A stretch of DNA of 64,000 nt from Variovorax sp. dw_308. GTDB lineage: Bacteria > Pseudomonadota > Gammaproteobacteria > Burkholderiales > Burkholderiaceae_C. The translations under genes were made by a program, and so were the position numbers. Position 1 is the stretch's first letter; each line of letters starts with the position of its first letter. The notes beneath the pieces are model-generated. The model was not told the DNA's origin. It saw only the letters and a program-made list of their open reading frames with translations, and made no database searches. Of this stretch, positions 43,793-53,256 are shown in pieces. The DNA is taken from the NCBI RefSeq assembly GCF_019207085.1, contig NZ_JAATOM010000002.1, positions 434,001 through 498,000 of the forward strand, given 5' to 3'.

Positions 43793-45751
43793 CTACCCCA
43801 CCACCTTCACCAGATGCGGACGGCTGCGCTCGAACTCGGCCGCATCCGCGTGCGTCTCGAACACGCGCGCAGACGCCTGGCGGGACTGCAAGGTCGAGCC
43901 CAGCTTGGCGCGCAGGAAGGCGCTGGTCGAGTAGCGGCGCGCGGTGGCGTAGTACTTCGCGCGCAACGCCGCCACGATCTCGTCATAGGGCTCGATCAGG
44001 CGCTCGTCGAGCTTGAAGCCATCGTAGTTGACGATCACGTTCACCTTGCGGCCGATCTGGCTGCACATGGCCTCGAACACGCGGCGCACGCTCTCGACGT
44101 CCGCCATGTCGCGGATGGCCATGCCTTCGAAGTTGACGAACAGCGTGTTGCGCTCGGTGTCGTAGCTCAGCCGGTCGGAGAGCTGGAGATCCTGCAGCAC
44201 CGCGGCCAGGCCCATCGACTTCGGCCGGTAGATGCGTGCATCCATCGTCGCCACCACGCCGATCAACGGGCGGAAGGCCATGTGCGCCAGGATGTCTCGC
44301 TCGACGTCGATGCCCGGCGCCACTTCGATCAGCTGCAGCCCCTCCGGCTGAAGCCGGAACACGCATCGCTCGGTCACGTAGTGGACCGACTGGCCCTTGG
44401 CTGCCGCCTGCCCGCCGCTGAAGGTGATCTGCTCCACCGCATGCACGAACTTGCGCGTCCTGCCTTCGACGTCGATGTGCACCTTGCCGTCATGCACCGA
44501 CACTTCCAGGCCACCGGCGGTGAAGGTGCCGGCAAAGACCAGCCGGCGCGCGTTCTGGCTGATGTTGATGAAGCCGCCCGCGCCGGCCAGGCGCGGCCCG
44601 AAGCGGCTGACATTGACATTGCCGGCGCGGTCGATCTCGGCCATGCCCAGGCATGCGAGGTCCAGCCCGCCACCATCGTAGAAATCGAACTGCTGGTTCT
44701 GGTGCAGCAAGGCCTGCACGTTGACCGCCGCGCCGAAGTCCAGCCCGCCTTGTGGCATGCCGCCGATCACGCCGGGTTCCGCCGTCAGCGTCAGGTCTTC
44801 CAGCACGCGCTCTTCGGCCGCCACGGCGGCGACCACCTCCGGCACCCCGATGCCCAGGTTGATCACGCCACCCAGCGGCAGCTCGAAGGCGCAGCGGCGG
44901 GCGATGATCTTGCGCTCGTCCAGCGGCGGGGGCACGAACTTGTCGGTCGGGACCCGGATCTCGCCCGAGAAGGCCGCGCTGTAGTCGGTGCCGTAGGTCT
45001 GCACATGCGAGCCCTGCGGCGCCAGCACCACGCAGTCGACCAGCACGCCGGGCACCACGACGCTGCGCGCATCCAGCGAGCCCGTGGCCGCGATGCGCTC
45101 CACCTGCACGATGACCAGGCCATTGGCGTTGCGTGCCGCCATCGCGGCCGCCTGCGCGTCCAGCACCAGGGCCTCGCGCTCCATCGTGACGTTGCCGGAG
45201 GCGTCCGCGGTGGTGCCGCGGATCAGCGCCACGTTGACCGGGAAGGTCTTGTAGAACAGCCATTCCTCGCCGTCGATGAGCATCACGCGAACCAGCTCCT
45301 CGGTGGTCAGCGCATTGATCTTGCCGCCGCCATGGCGCGGGTCGACGAAGGTGCCCAGCCCGACCTTGCTCAGCGTGCCGGCCCGATGCGCGGCCACGTC
45401 GCGGTACAGGTGCGAGATGGTGCCCAGCGGCAGGTTGTAGGCCTCGATGAGGTTGTCGGTCGCGAGCGCGGCGAGCTTGGGCACGAGCGACCAATGCCCG
45501 CCGATGGCCCGCTTGACGAGCCCGCGGTGCGCCAGCCGGTTGAGCCCGCGCTCCTTCGCGTCGCCCGGCGCCGCTGCGAATACCAGCGACAGGTCGCGCG
45601 GCGCCTGCGTTTCAAGAAAGCGCCGCTCCAGCGCCTCGATCAAGACCTCGGGCGTGCCGATGCCGATGAAGCCCGAGCAACTGACCGAATCGCCATCGCG
45701 GATCAACGCGATGGCGGCATCGGCCGAGACGATCTTGTCGAGTTTCATCAT
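43793..45751 (-). CDS. Fused-subunit acyl-CoA:carboxylate CoA-transferase (YdiF-like)
   Basis: This 652-residue family I CoA-transferase has alpha and beta halves in one chain, as in E. coli YdiF. The N-terminal half has VSADAAIALIRDGDSVSCSG and the FIGIGTPE loop. The C-terminal half has GGVINLGIGVPEVVAAV and later FDFYDGGGLD. It moves CoA from acetyl- or another acyl-CoA to a carboxylic acid. Its start overlaps the stop of the alpha/beta hydrolase gene (ATGA). It is the last gene of the operon that begins with the acetolactate synthase-like gene. Confidence 0.9.
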   Translation of the reverse strand: MMKLDKIVSADAAIALIRDGDSVSCSGFIGIGTPEVLIEALERRFLETQAPRDLSLVFAAAPGDAKERGLNRLAHRGLVKRAIGGHWSLVPKLAALATDNLIEAYNLPLGTISHLYRDVAAHRAGTLSKVGLGTFVDPRHGGGKINALTTEELVRVMLIDGEEWLFYKTFPVNVALIRGTTADASGNVTMEREALVLDAQAAAMAARNANGLVIVQVERIAATGSLDARSVVVPGVLVDCVVLAPQGSHVQTYGTDYSAAFSGEIRVPTDKFVPPPLDERKIIARRCAFELPLGGVINLGIGVPEVVAAVAAEERVLEDLTLTAEPGVIGGMPQGGLDFGAAVNVQALLHQNQQFDFYDGGGLDLACLGMAEIDRAGNVNVSRFGPRLAGAGGFINISQNARRLVFAGTFTAGGLEVSVHDGKVHIDVEGRTRKFVHAVEQITFSGGQAAAKGQSVHYVTERCVFRLQPEGLQLIEVAPGIDVERDILAHMAFRPLIGVVATMDARIYRPKSMGLAAVLQDLQLSDRLSYDTERNTLFVNFEGMAIRDMADVESVRRVFEAMCSQIGRKVNVIVNYDGFKLDERLIEPYDEIVAALRAKYYATARRYSTSAFLRAKLGSTLQSRQASARVFETHADAAEFERSRPHLVKVVG

Positions 45752-46695
45752 GCGCTCGCCAGGGTGGATCGGTCGGAGCGGCCTGCGCCGGCTTCGCATG
45801 CGCCGGCCGGAAAGAGAAAGTCCTTGATGACGGCAATCTGCGCCGCGTCCATCAGCGCCGGCGCATGCCCGCACTCGGGCACTTCCACGACCGTGACCTT
45901 GCCGGCCCTGGCGGCGGGGCCGCGGTTGAGCATGTCCCGGGTCGTCGACTGGCTCAGCAGATCGGAATCCTCGCCGCGCAGCAGCAGCACCGGGCAATCG
46001 ATCTTGTCCCAGAGCTGCCAGAGCACGACGTCCAGGTAGATGGGGATGGCAAAGCGCATGCCGATGGCCGGATCGAAATGGAAGCGGAATCCGCCCGCAG
46101 GGTCCGGTGCAGCGCTGTACTGCGCGAGGTGGCGCCACTGTTCGTCGGTGAGCTTGCCGAAGGGCGCGTGGATGTCGCGCAGATGCGCCTCGAGTTCCTC
46201 GACGGACTCGAATCGCCAGCGCTTGCCGAGGTACACGCCGATGCGGCGCAGCGCCCTCGCCGACACGCGCGCGCCGAAATCGTTGAGCACCAGCCGGCGG
46301 ATCGGGCTCGACGATTCGGCCGCCAGCATCATGCCGATGTGGCCGCCGAGCGAGGTGCCGATCCAGTCCACCTCCTCGACATCGAGCCGCGCGATGAGCG
46401 TGGACAGCGCGCCGGTGTAGGCGCGGTCGGTGTAGTGCGCCGGCTTCGCCAGCCATTCGCTGCGGCCGCGCCCGGGCAGGTCGGGCGCCACCACGCGCAC
46501 GCCATCGGCGGCCAGCGCTTGCGCCAGCACGTCGAAGTCGCGGCCCGTGCGCGAGACACCGTGCATGCAGATGACGGTGCGCGTCGCCCTCGCCGGCCCC
46601 CACTCCGCATAGGAAAGTTTTCGGAACCCGCCGTGGCCGAGTACCGAAAGCTGCTTGATCCGGGGTTCGGTCGTGTTGTCCTGTCGTCGCGCCAT
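45748..46695 (-). CDS. Alpha/beta-fold hydrolase
   Basis: This 315-residue cytoplasmic hydrolase has the oxyanion strand VICMHGVSRTGRDF, the nucleophile elbow WIGTSLGGHIGMM (Ser), an acidic residue after VLLLRGEDSDLL and the catalytic His in VPECGHAPALMD. Related enzymes cleave C-C bonds of beta-diketones or esters. Context (acetolactate synthase, alcohol dehydrogenase, CoA-transferase) suggests a step in turnover of a short oxo-compound, but no substrate can be assigned. Confidence 0.88.
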   Translation of the reverse strand: MARRQDNTTEPRIKQLSVLGHGGFRKLSYAEWGPARATRTVICMHGVSRTGRDFDVLAQALAADGVRVVAPDLPGRGRSEWLAKPAHYTDRAYTGALSTLIARLDVEEVDWIGTSLGGHIGMMLAAESSSPIRRLVLNDFGARVSARALRRIGVYLGKRWRFESVEELEAHLRDIHAPFGKLTDEQWRHLAQYSAAPDPAGGFRFHFDPAIGMRFAIPIYLDVVLWQLWDKIDCPVLLLRGEDSDLLSQSTTRDMLNRGPAARAGKVTVVEVPECGHAPALMDAAQIAVIKDFLFPAGACEAGAGRSDRSTLASA

Positions 46696-46724
46696 GGGCT
46701 ACTGCTCCTGCCTGAACGTGCGGC

Positions 46725-47852
46725 TCATTGGAACTCCACCACCTGGCGGATCGCCTTGCCTTCATGCAGCAGGTCGAAGCCGTGATTGATCTCGTCGAGG
46801 GTCAGCCGCCCGGTCAGCAGCTTGTCCACCGGCAGGCGCCCCTGCTTGTAGAGCTCGATGTAGCGCGGGATGTCGCGCGAGGGCACGCAGGTGCCGATGT
46901 AGCTGCCCTTCAGCGTACGCTCCTCGGCCACGAGGTTGACGGCCGGCAGCGGGAACAGCGCGGCGGCCGGCGGCAGTCCGGCCGTGACGGTCATGCCGCC
47001 GCGGCGCGTGACCTTGTAGGCGAGTTCCAGCGCGCGCACCGAGCCCGCGAACTCGAAGGCGTATTCGACGCCGCCCGAACTCAGCGAGCGGACCTGCTCC
47101 AGCGCATCGGCCTGCCCGGCGTTGACCGTGTGCGTCGCGCCCAATGCGCGCGCTTGCTCGAGCTTGTCGTCGGCCAGGTCGATGGCGATGATCTGCCGCG
47201 CACCGGCTGCCACCGCGCCGATCAACGCGGCCAGGCCCACGCCGCCCAATCCGATGACAGCGACCGATGCCCCGACCTGCACCCGGGCCGTGTTGACCAC
47301 CGCGCCCACGCCGGTGAGCACGGCGCAGCCGAACAGGGCCGCCTCGTGCAAGGGCACGCTGGGATCGATCTTGACGACGGAGCGCCGCGACACCGTCGCA
47401 TGGTCCGCGAACACCGAGCAACCCAGTTGGTGGTTCATCGCTTCGGCCCCGCGGCTGAGCCGCCTGGCGCCGGAGAGCAAGGTGCCCGCGCCGTTCGCCG
47501 CTGCGCCCGGCTCGCACAGCGCGGGCCGGCCTTCGGCGCAGGGCGCGCAGTGGCCGCAGCTCGGCACGAACACCACCACCACATGGTCGCCGACGTCCAG
47601 GTCGGTCACGCCTTCGCCGAGTTCCACCACGATGCCGGCAGCCTCGTGCCCCAGCGCCATGGGCATGGGGCGGGGCCGATCGCCGTTGATCACCGAGAGG
47701 TCCGAATGGCACAGGCCCGCGGCCACGACCTTGATCATCACTTCGTCGGGCCCCGGCGAGGCCAGGTCGAGCGTGGTGATCGTGAGCGGCTTGCTGGTGG
47801 CATAGGGCGGCGGCATGCCCATTTTCTCGAGTACGGCGGCGCGGATTTTCAT
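46725..47852 (-). CDS. Zinc-dependent alcohol dehydrogenase
   Basis: This 375-residue medium-chain dehydrogenase keeps both zinc sites. Catalytic residues appear in AAGLCHSDLSVING and ALGHEAAGIVVELGEGV. The structural zinc cysteines are in SCGHCAPCAEGRPALC. The nucleotide-binding motif is VIGLGGVGLAALIG with a following acidic residue that favours NAD+. It lies 22 bases after the acetolactate synthase-like gene and 29 bases before the hydrolase gene. Confidence 0.92.
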   Translation of the reverse strand: MKIRAAVLEKMGMPPPYATSKPLTITTLDLASPGPDEVMIKVVAAGLCHSDLSVINGDRPRPMPMALGHEAAGIVVELGEGVTDLDVGDHVVVVFVPSCGHCAPCAEGRPALCEPGAAANGAGTLLSGARRLSRGAEAMNHQLGCSVFADHATVSRRSVVKIDPSVPLHEAALFGCAVLTGVGAVVNTARVQVGASVAVIGLGGVGLAALIGAVAAGARQIIAIDLADDKLEQARALGATHTVNAGQADALEQVRSLSSGGVEYAFEFAGSVRALELAYKVTRRGGMTVTAGLPPAAALFPLPAVNLVAEERTLKGSYIGTCVPSRDIPRYIELYKQGRLPVDKLLTGRLTLDEINHGFDLLHEGKAIRQVVEFQ

Positions 47853-47874
47853 GAGGGTTGGCTCCAGTGATCCA

Positions 47875-49506
47875 TCAGAGAGGCGACTTCATTTCCTTGA
47901 GCTTTGCGGTGAGCTTCATGTTCTCCGCATAGTCCACGGGGCAATCGATGATGACGACGGTGTCGTCGGCAATGGCCTGCTTCAAGGTCGGCAGCAGGTC
48001 TTCCGCACGCTCGACGCGATAGCCCTTGGCGCCGAAGCTTTCCGCGTACTTGACGAAGTCCGGGTTCTTGAACGCGATGTGGCTGGGCCGGCCGAAGTGG
48101 CGCAGCTGGTGCCAGGTGATGAGGCCGTATTCGGAGTCGTTCCAGATCAGGATGACGAACGCCGTCTTCATGCGCAGCGCCGTCTCGATCTCCTGCGAAT
48201 TCATCATGAAGCCGGCGTCGCCCGTCACCGCGACGACCTTGCGATCCGGGTACGCCAGCTTGGCCGCGAGAGCGCCCGGCACGGCAATACCCATGGCCGC
48301 GAAGCCGTTGGAGATGATGCAGGTGTTGGGGCGCTCGGCCTTGTACATCCGGGACATCCACATCTTGTGGGCGCCGACATCGGAGATGGCGATGTCCTCC
48401 GGGCCCAGCGCCTCGCGCAGGTCCCAGACGATCTTCTGCGGCCTGATCGGAAAGGCCGTGTCTTGCGAATACTCCGCGCGATCGGCCACGACGGCCTTGC
48501 GGATCGCCTCGAAGGGCGACACGGCCAACGGTTTCGCATTGACCGCGATTGCGCGCAGGGAGCTGGTCAGGTCGCCCAGCACGCCGACCGAGACGATGTA
48601 GTGCTCGTCCACTTCCGCGGGCAAGGCATCGATGTGGATGATGATCTTGTTGCCGTCGGGGTTCCACATGTCGGGGTGGTACTCGACCATGTCGTAGCCG
48701 ACGCAGATCACCACGTCGGCCTTCTCGAAGGCGAACCACTGCAGGTCGCGCGCCTTCATGCCGATGGTGCCGAGCGACAACTCGTTGGTGAAGGGCACCA
48801 CGCCCTTGGCCATGAAGGTGTTGGCCACCGGAATGCGCAGCATTCCGGAGAAGCTCACCAGCGCATCCGCCGCGCCCTGGCGGATCACGCCATTGCCGGC
48901 CAGGATCACGGGCGCCTTGGCCGCGTTGATGAGGCGGACCGCCTCGTCGATCTTGCGGCTGGGCGCCTCCGAGGTGTAGGCCGTCTGCACCTTGATCGGC
49001 TTCTTGTCCGTGATCATCTCGGCCACGTTCTCGGGGAAGTCGATGAAAGTGGCGCCGGGCTTTTCCGTCTGCGCCACCTTGAAGGCCTTGCGCACGATCT
49101 CCGGGACGATGCCGGGCTCGAGGATCTGCGTCGAATACTTGGTGATCGGCTGGAACATGCTCACCAGGTCCAGGATCTGGTGGCTCTCCTTGTGCAGCCG
49201 CGTGGTGGCGCCCTGCCCCGCAATGGCCACGATCGGCGCGCGGTCCATGTTGGCGTCGGCAACACCGGTGATGAGGTTGGTCGCGCCCGGCCCGAGCGTC
49301 GACATGCAGACGCCGGCACGTCCGGTCAGGCGGCCGTAGACGTCGGCCATGAAGGCGGCGCCCTGCTCATGATGCGTGGTGACGAACTGGATCGGGCTGT
49401 CGAGCAACGCATCCATCACGTCGATGTTCTCTTCGCCCGGAATGCCGAAGATGAACTCGACCTTCTCGTTCTCGAGGCACTTGACGAACAACTCAGCAGC
49501 TTTCAT
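47875..49506 (-). CDS. Acetolactate synthase-like thiamine diphosphate enzyme
   Basis: This 543-residue ThDP enzyme resembles catabolic AlsS and the large-subunit IlvB group. The activating Glu is in VTTHHEQGAAFMADVYGR. The ThDP/Mg motif starts GDAGFMMNSQEIETALRMK and continues to WNDSEYGLI. No regulatory small-subunit gene is nearby, which favours a catabolic enzyme or another 2-oxoacid decarboxylase/ligase. ATG 49506 (MKAAELFVKCLENE) is the family start. It heads an operon with an alcohol dehydrogenase, hydrolase and CoA-transferase. Confidence 0.88.
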   Translation of the reverse strand: MKAAELFVKCLENEKVEFIFGIPGEENIDVMDALLDSPIQFVTTHHEQGAAFMADVYGRLTGRAGVCMSTLGPGATNLITGVADANMDRAPIVAIAGQGATTRLHKESHQILDLVSMFQPITKYSTQILEPGIVPEIVRKAFKVAQTEKPGATFIDFPENVAEMITDKKPIKVQTAYTSEAPSRKIDEAVRLINAAKAPVILAGNGVIRQGAADALVSFSGMLRIPVANTFMAKGVVPFTNELSLGTIGMKARDLQWFAFEKADVVICVGYDMVEYHPDMWNPDGNKIIIHIDALPAEVDEHYIVSVGVLGDLTSSLRAIAVNAKPLAVSPFEAIRKAVVADRAEYSQDTAFPIRPQKIVWDLREALGPEDIAISDVGAHKMWMSRMYKAERPNTCIISNGFAAMGIAVPGALAAKLAYPDRKVVAVTGDAGFMMNSQEIETALRMKTAFVILIWNDSEYGLITWHQLRHFGRPSHIAFKNPDFVKYAESFGAKGYRVERAEDLLPTLKQAIADDTVVIIDCPVDYAENMKLTAKLKEMKSPL

Positions 49507-50026
49507 GTGGATTCCTGGGGGTGACGGGGTGGAACGCCGTGGCGTCGGAAGGAGGGCAAGCCTCCGGAGGTCGAGCGCTGCGGGGAACCGGAAGCAGGCT
49601 CGGCAAGTGATCGCGGACACGCGATGCGGCCGGGTGGACGACGCTTGCCTGGAACCGGCCGCGAAGTGGCTGAGTGAACCACGCGGAGGCTCAGGTCCAC
49701 AAGCAGACAGGGCCGCATCGACATGAAAGCCATGATGCCGCTGCCTTTCATGCCTTTGGCGCGCCGGTATCGACGCAAGATGCGTACCCGCCGAGCCCCT
49801 ATGTCAAAAGACACGGCGTCGACTGAATTCCGGGGTGTCTTCTGCCAGGTGGATGGGCGTGCTTCCTACCGGGCCGGCTTGCCGCCAATGTCCCGATGGA
49901 CGGAGTTCCACCCCACCAGGACACGTCCATGCTCACTGCACAAATCGCCGCCGGAGTGCCACCTCGCACCACCGCCCGACTCGATGCGATGCCGCCCCAG
50001 GCCACGGCCAGTTCCTGAGCGCAAGC
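49507..50026. other. Intergenic region with no recognised feature
   Basis: About 520 bases lie between the divergent acetolactate synthase-like and GT2 genes. Promoters for both are expected here. Open frames in this stretch lack coding character. I see no RNA gene, repeat or hairpin worth naming. Confidence 0.4.
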
Positions 50027-50722
50027 ATGATCGGCGTCGTCATTCCGGCTCACAACGAAGAGCATCACCTGGGCGTCGCCCTGCAAGCCATCGAACAGGC
50101 GCGTCGCGATCCTTGCCTGGAGGGCGAGGCAGTCCAGGTCATCGTCGTCCTCGACAGTTGCACCGACGGCACCGCTGCCATCGCCACCCAGCATGGCGCC
50201 GCAACGTGCGCGGTGCGGGCGCGCAACGTGGGAACAGCGCGCGCGCTCGGCGCCACCGCCATGCTGGCCGCAGGCGCGCGCTGGCTGGCGTTCACCGATG
50301 CGGACACCGCCGTCTCGCCGAACTGGCTCTCGGCGCAACTGGCGCTCGGCGCCGATGCCGTCTGCGGCTCCATCGGCGTGGCCGACTGGTCGCCCCACGG
50401 CGAGCATGCGGCGCTGATCGAAGCCCACTTCCAGGAGACCTACAGCGACCGCGAAGGCCACCGCCACATCCATGGCGCGAACTTGGGCGTCTCTGCAGAC
50501 GCCTATCTGCGCGCCGGCGGCTTCCGGGCGCTGCCCTGCAGCGAGGACGTCGACCTGGTACTGGCCCTGGAGCGCAGCGGCGCCCGCATCGCCTGGAGCG
50601 CGGCACCCCGCGTCGTGACGAGTGCGCGCCGGGACGCCCGTGCCAAGGGCGGCTTTGGCGATGCCTTGCTGCAGGCGGTGGCTGCACGCCTTGCGCTGCC
50701 TGCAGTGAATCCTTCCTGCTAG
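50027..50722 (+). CDS. GT2-family glycosyltransferase
   Basis: This 231-residue GT-A-fold glycosyltransferase begins MIGVVIPAHNEEHHLGVAL. The DXD-type metal motif lies in WLAFTDADTAVSPNWL, and the acceptor-site ED in LPCSEDVDLVLAL. It is short, with no TM segments. Enzymes of this type are commonly found next to acyl-CoA dehydrogenase, PIG-L and NodS-like methyltransferase genes. Here those genes sit 6 kb away on the other strand. Confidence 0.88.
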   Translation: MIGVVIPAHNEEHHLGVALQAIEQARRDPCLEGEAVQVIVVLDSCTDGTAAIATQHGAATCAVRARNVGTARALGATAMLAAGARWLAFTDADTAVSPNWLSAQLALGADAVCGSIGVADWSPHGEHAALIEAHFQETYSDREGHRHIHGANLGVSADAYLRAGGFRALPCSEDVDLVLALERSGARIAWSAAPRVVTSARRDARAKGGFGDALLQAVAARLALPAVNPSC

Positions 50723-50887
50723 GGCCCAAGGGAAGGCGGCTCGGTGCCGTAGACCACGTCGACGGGCCGGGCCGCACGCAAGGGTCCGACCGCTGGTCGG
50801 CCCAGGCATGCGAAACATTCGGCGAGGCGCACCGATCTGGAAGAATGCCTGTGTCCCCACAGCGCCATTCCAACGTCCCGCCGAGAC

Positions 50888-51820
50888 ATGTCCGCCACCG
50901 CGCCATCGCTGGTCGAAACACTCACCGAGGTCAACATCGTCGACCTGCTCGATTCGATCGGCCTGTTGCACCTGCGCGGCTCTCCCTTGCGCCGCGTGCT
51001 CCGGCCGCTGGCCCGCCGCTTCGCCCTGACGGCACACGAGTTCGACAACCGCGTGGGCGCGCAGGGGCTGGCGCAGGGCAGCGCATGGCTGGTGGAGCGG
51101 ATGACGGCCGGCCTCCTGACCTCGGGCCTGGAGCACGTGCCCACGCACGGCCCGGTGGTCATCCTCTCCAACCACCCCGGCATGACCGACACGGTCGCGC
51201 TCTTCACCAGCCTCGCCTCACGCCCCGACCTTCTCGTGATCGCCTCGGATCGTCCCTTCCTGCGCGCCTTGCCCAACGTCGCGCGGCAGTTGATCCTGCT
51301 GCCCGATGAAGGCGGCGAGCGCATGGCGGTGGTCCGGGCCGCCTCCCGGCATCTGCAGGCGGGCGGCGCCCTCCTGACCTTCCCGGCCGGGGACATCGAG
51401 CCCGACCCCGCCACCTTCGGCGCACAGCGGGCGGCGCAGTCCTTGCGCAGCTGGACCAGTGGTTACGCCCTGTTCGCTCGCCTGGTGCCGGGGACGCGCT
51501 TCGTGCCGGCGCTGGTGAGCCATGTGGTGTCTCCCGATGCCCAGCGGCATCCGCTCACGCTGCTGCGCCGTACCGCGCGCGACAAGGAAAAGCTCGCTGT
51601 TGCGCTGCAGGTGGCGCTGCCCCGCTACCGCAACCTGGTGGCCAGGGTCACCTTCGGCGCATCCACGGTCGCGGGTCCGGGCGGGGCGCAGGCGCTCACT
51701 GCATCCGTCGCCATGCAGATGCGCCAATTGATCCTTGCCGACGGGCCGGAGCCCCGCGCGGCCGGGTCGCCGAGGCCCGTCCACCCATCGCGGCAAGACC
51801 CCCACTCGCCCGCCGTCTGA
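50888..51820 (+). CDS. Lysophospholipid acyltransferase-family protein (PlsC-like)
   Basis: This 310-residue protein has the acyltransferase HX4D motif in [15 protein letters not shown] and a second block [13 protein letters not shown] in the place of the EGTR motif. It has no clear TM helix but hydrophobic stretches suited to membrane association. It would acylate a lysophospholipid or another lipid acceptor. It ends 3 bases before the MDR dehydrogenase gene, so it heads the operon with the PTPS-like protein, a glycosyltransferase and a methyltransferase. Confidence 0.82.
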   Translation: MSATAPSLVETLTEVNIVDLLDSIGLLHLRGSPLRRVLRPLARRFALTAHEFDNRVGAQGLAQGSAWLVERMTAGLLTSGLEHVPTHGPVVILSNHPGMTDTVALFTSLASRPDLLVIASDRPFLRALPNVARQLILLPDEGGERMAVVRAASRHLQAGGALLTFPAGDIEPDPATFGAQRAAQSLRSWTSGYALFARLVPGTRFVPALVSHVVSPDAQRHPLTLLRRTARDKEKLAVALQVALPRYRNLVARVTFGASTVAGPGGAQALTASVAMQMRQLILADGPEPRAAGSPRPVHPSRQDPHSPAV

Positions 51821-51823
51821 ACG

Positions 51824-52828
51824 ATGGAACACATGCCCGCCCATCGCACCCGCGCGTCGACCGAGTCCCAAGCCTGCTGGATCACCGCGCCGAATCGTGC
51901 CGAGATTCGCCCGGCCACCGTGGGCGAGTGCGCACCCGGCGAGGTCGTCGTGCGCGCACTCCACAGCGGCATCAGTCGCGGCACCGAACTGCTGGTGTAC
52001 CGCGGCCAGGTGCCGCCCAGCGAGTTCGAGCGCATGCGCGCGCCGTTCCAGGAAGGCGATTTCCCCGGGCCGGTGAAGTACGGCTATGCCAGCGTCGGCA
52101 TCGTCGAACAGGGCCCGCCGGCCTTGCAGGACCGCCACGTGTTCTGCCTCCATCCCCACCAGACGCGCTATCGCGTTCCTGCCGATGCCGTGCACCTGCT
52201 GCCCGAGGGCGTGCCTGCCGCGCGCGCAGTGCTGGCCGCCAACATGGAGACCGCTGTGAACGCGCTGTGGGATGCGGCCCCGCGCGTGGGCGATCGCATG
52301 GCCGTGGTCGGCGGCGGCGTGGTCGGCCTGCTCGTCGCCTGGCTGGCCGCCCGCATGCCGGGGTGCGAGGTCGAAGTGATCGACACGCATGCCCCGCGCG
52401 GCGCGGTGGTGGAGCGCCTGGGCGCAAGCTTTGCGAGCCCTGCCACCGCCCGGCCCGATGCCGACATCGTCATCCACGCCAGCGGCCATCCGGAGGGCCT
52501 CGCGCTCGCGCTGGCCCTCGCCGCCTTCGAAGCCACCGTGCTCGAGATGAGTTGGTATGGCTCGCAACCTGTCTCGTTGCGGCTCGGCGAAGCCTTCCAT
52601 GCGCGCCGCCTCGTGCTCAAGAGCTCGCAGGTCGGCCAGGTCGCCGCGGCGCAACGTGCGCGCTGGACGCATCGCCGCCGGCTCATGCTGGCGCTGCAAC
52701 TGCTGCGCGAGCCGGTGCTCGATGCACTCATCACCGACAGCGCACCTTTCGACGAACTGCCGCAGGTGCTGGCGCGGCTGGCGCGCGGCGCGCCGGACAC
52801 GCTGTGCCAGCGCATCGACTATTCCTGA
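51824..52828 (+). CDS. MDR-family dehydrogenase lacking the usual catalytic zinc Cys
   Basis: This protein of about 334 residues has the medium-chain dehydrogenase/reductase fold: an N-terminal GroES-like domain ([19 protein letters not shown]) and a Rossmann domain with [20 protein letters not shown]. The first catalytic zinc ligand of alcohol dehydrogenases (Cys in the xGICG/SD loop) is replaced here by Ser/Arg. Relatives include the bacteriochlorophyllide BchC-type and threonine-dehydrogenase-like proteins. ATG 51824 or 51833 may be the start. The neighbouring PTPS-like gene suggests a substrate on the same pathway. Confidence 0.82.
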   Translation: MEHMPAHRTRASTESQACWITAPNRAEIRPATVGECAPGEVVVRALHSGISRGTELLVYRGQVPPSEFERMRAPFQEGDFPGPVKYGYASVGIVEQGPPALQDRHVFCLHPHQTRYRVPADAVHLLPEGVPAARAVLAANMETAVNALWDAAPRVGDRMAVVGGGVVGLLVAWLAARMPGCEVEVIDTHAPRGAVVERLGASFASPATARPDADIVIHASGHPEGLALALALAAFEATVLEMSWYGSQPVSLRLGEAFHARRLVLKSSQVGQVAAAQRARWTHRRRLMLALQLLREPVLDALITDSAPFDELPQVLARLARGAPDTLCQRIDYS

Positions 52829-52857
52829 ACCCCAAGACTTCAACGGAGCCCTGCCCC

Positions 52858-53256
52858 ATGTACAGCGTCAACGTCCGCGACCATTTCATGATTGCCCACA
52901 GCTTCCGCGGCGAGGTGTTCGGCCCCGCACAGCGCCTGCATGGCGCCACCTACGTGGTCGACCTCGAAATGCGCCGCCCGGAACTCGACGCCGACGGCGT
53001 GGTCGTGGACATCGGGCTGGCCACTTTGGTCCTGCGCAGCGTGCTCGGTGAGTTGAACTTCCGCAACCTCGACGACGAAGCCGCCTTCGCCGGACGCAAC
53101 ACCACCACCGAATTCATGGCGCGCGTGATCTTCGACCGCATCGCCTCGCGCATCACGGCCGGCGAACTCGGCCCGCACGCCAGCGGCCTGGCCTCGATGC
53201 GGGTGTGCCTGCATGAATCGCACGTGGCCTGGGCCGCCTATGAGCGCACGCTTTGA
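52858..53256 (+). CDS. Divergent 6-pyruvoyltetrahydropterin synthase/QueD-family protein
   Basis: This 132-residue T-fold protein aligns over its full length with QueD/PTPS (FMIAHSF near the start, [23 protein letters not shown] near the end). Several key positions differ. The zinc-site HGH is HGA (His28, Ala30). The catalytic Cys four residues before that His is Ala24. The catalytic Asp-His pair is Asn67-Phe68. One zinc His (His14) and the substrate-anchoring Glu (Glu120) remain. Normal dihydroneopterin-triphosphate lyase chemistry is therefore unlikely. It has an ATG with GGAG upstream, and its 3' end overlaps the glycosyltransferase by 17 bases. Confidence 0.85.
   Translation: MYSVNVRDHFMIAHSFRGEVFGPAQRLHGATYVVDLEMRRPELDADGVVVDIGLATLVLRSVLGELNFRNLDDEAAFAGRNTTTEFMARVIFDRIASRITAGELGPHASGLASMRVCLHESHVAWAAYERTL

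Noticed and set aside
43784..46039. Long plus-strand frame of about 750 codons opposite the CoA-transferase gene
   Set aside because: It is an antisense shadow with no recognisable domain; the minus-strand genes have full motifs and coupled starts.
49503..49814. A 103-residue minus-strand frame upstream of the acetolactate synthase-like gene
   Set aside because: Arg/Pro-rich, no ribosome site and no fold signal; treated as non-coding.
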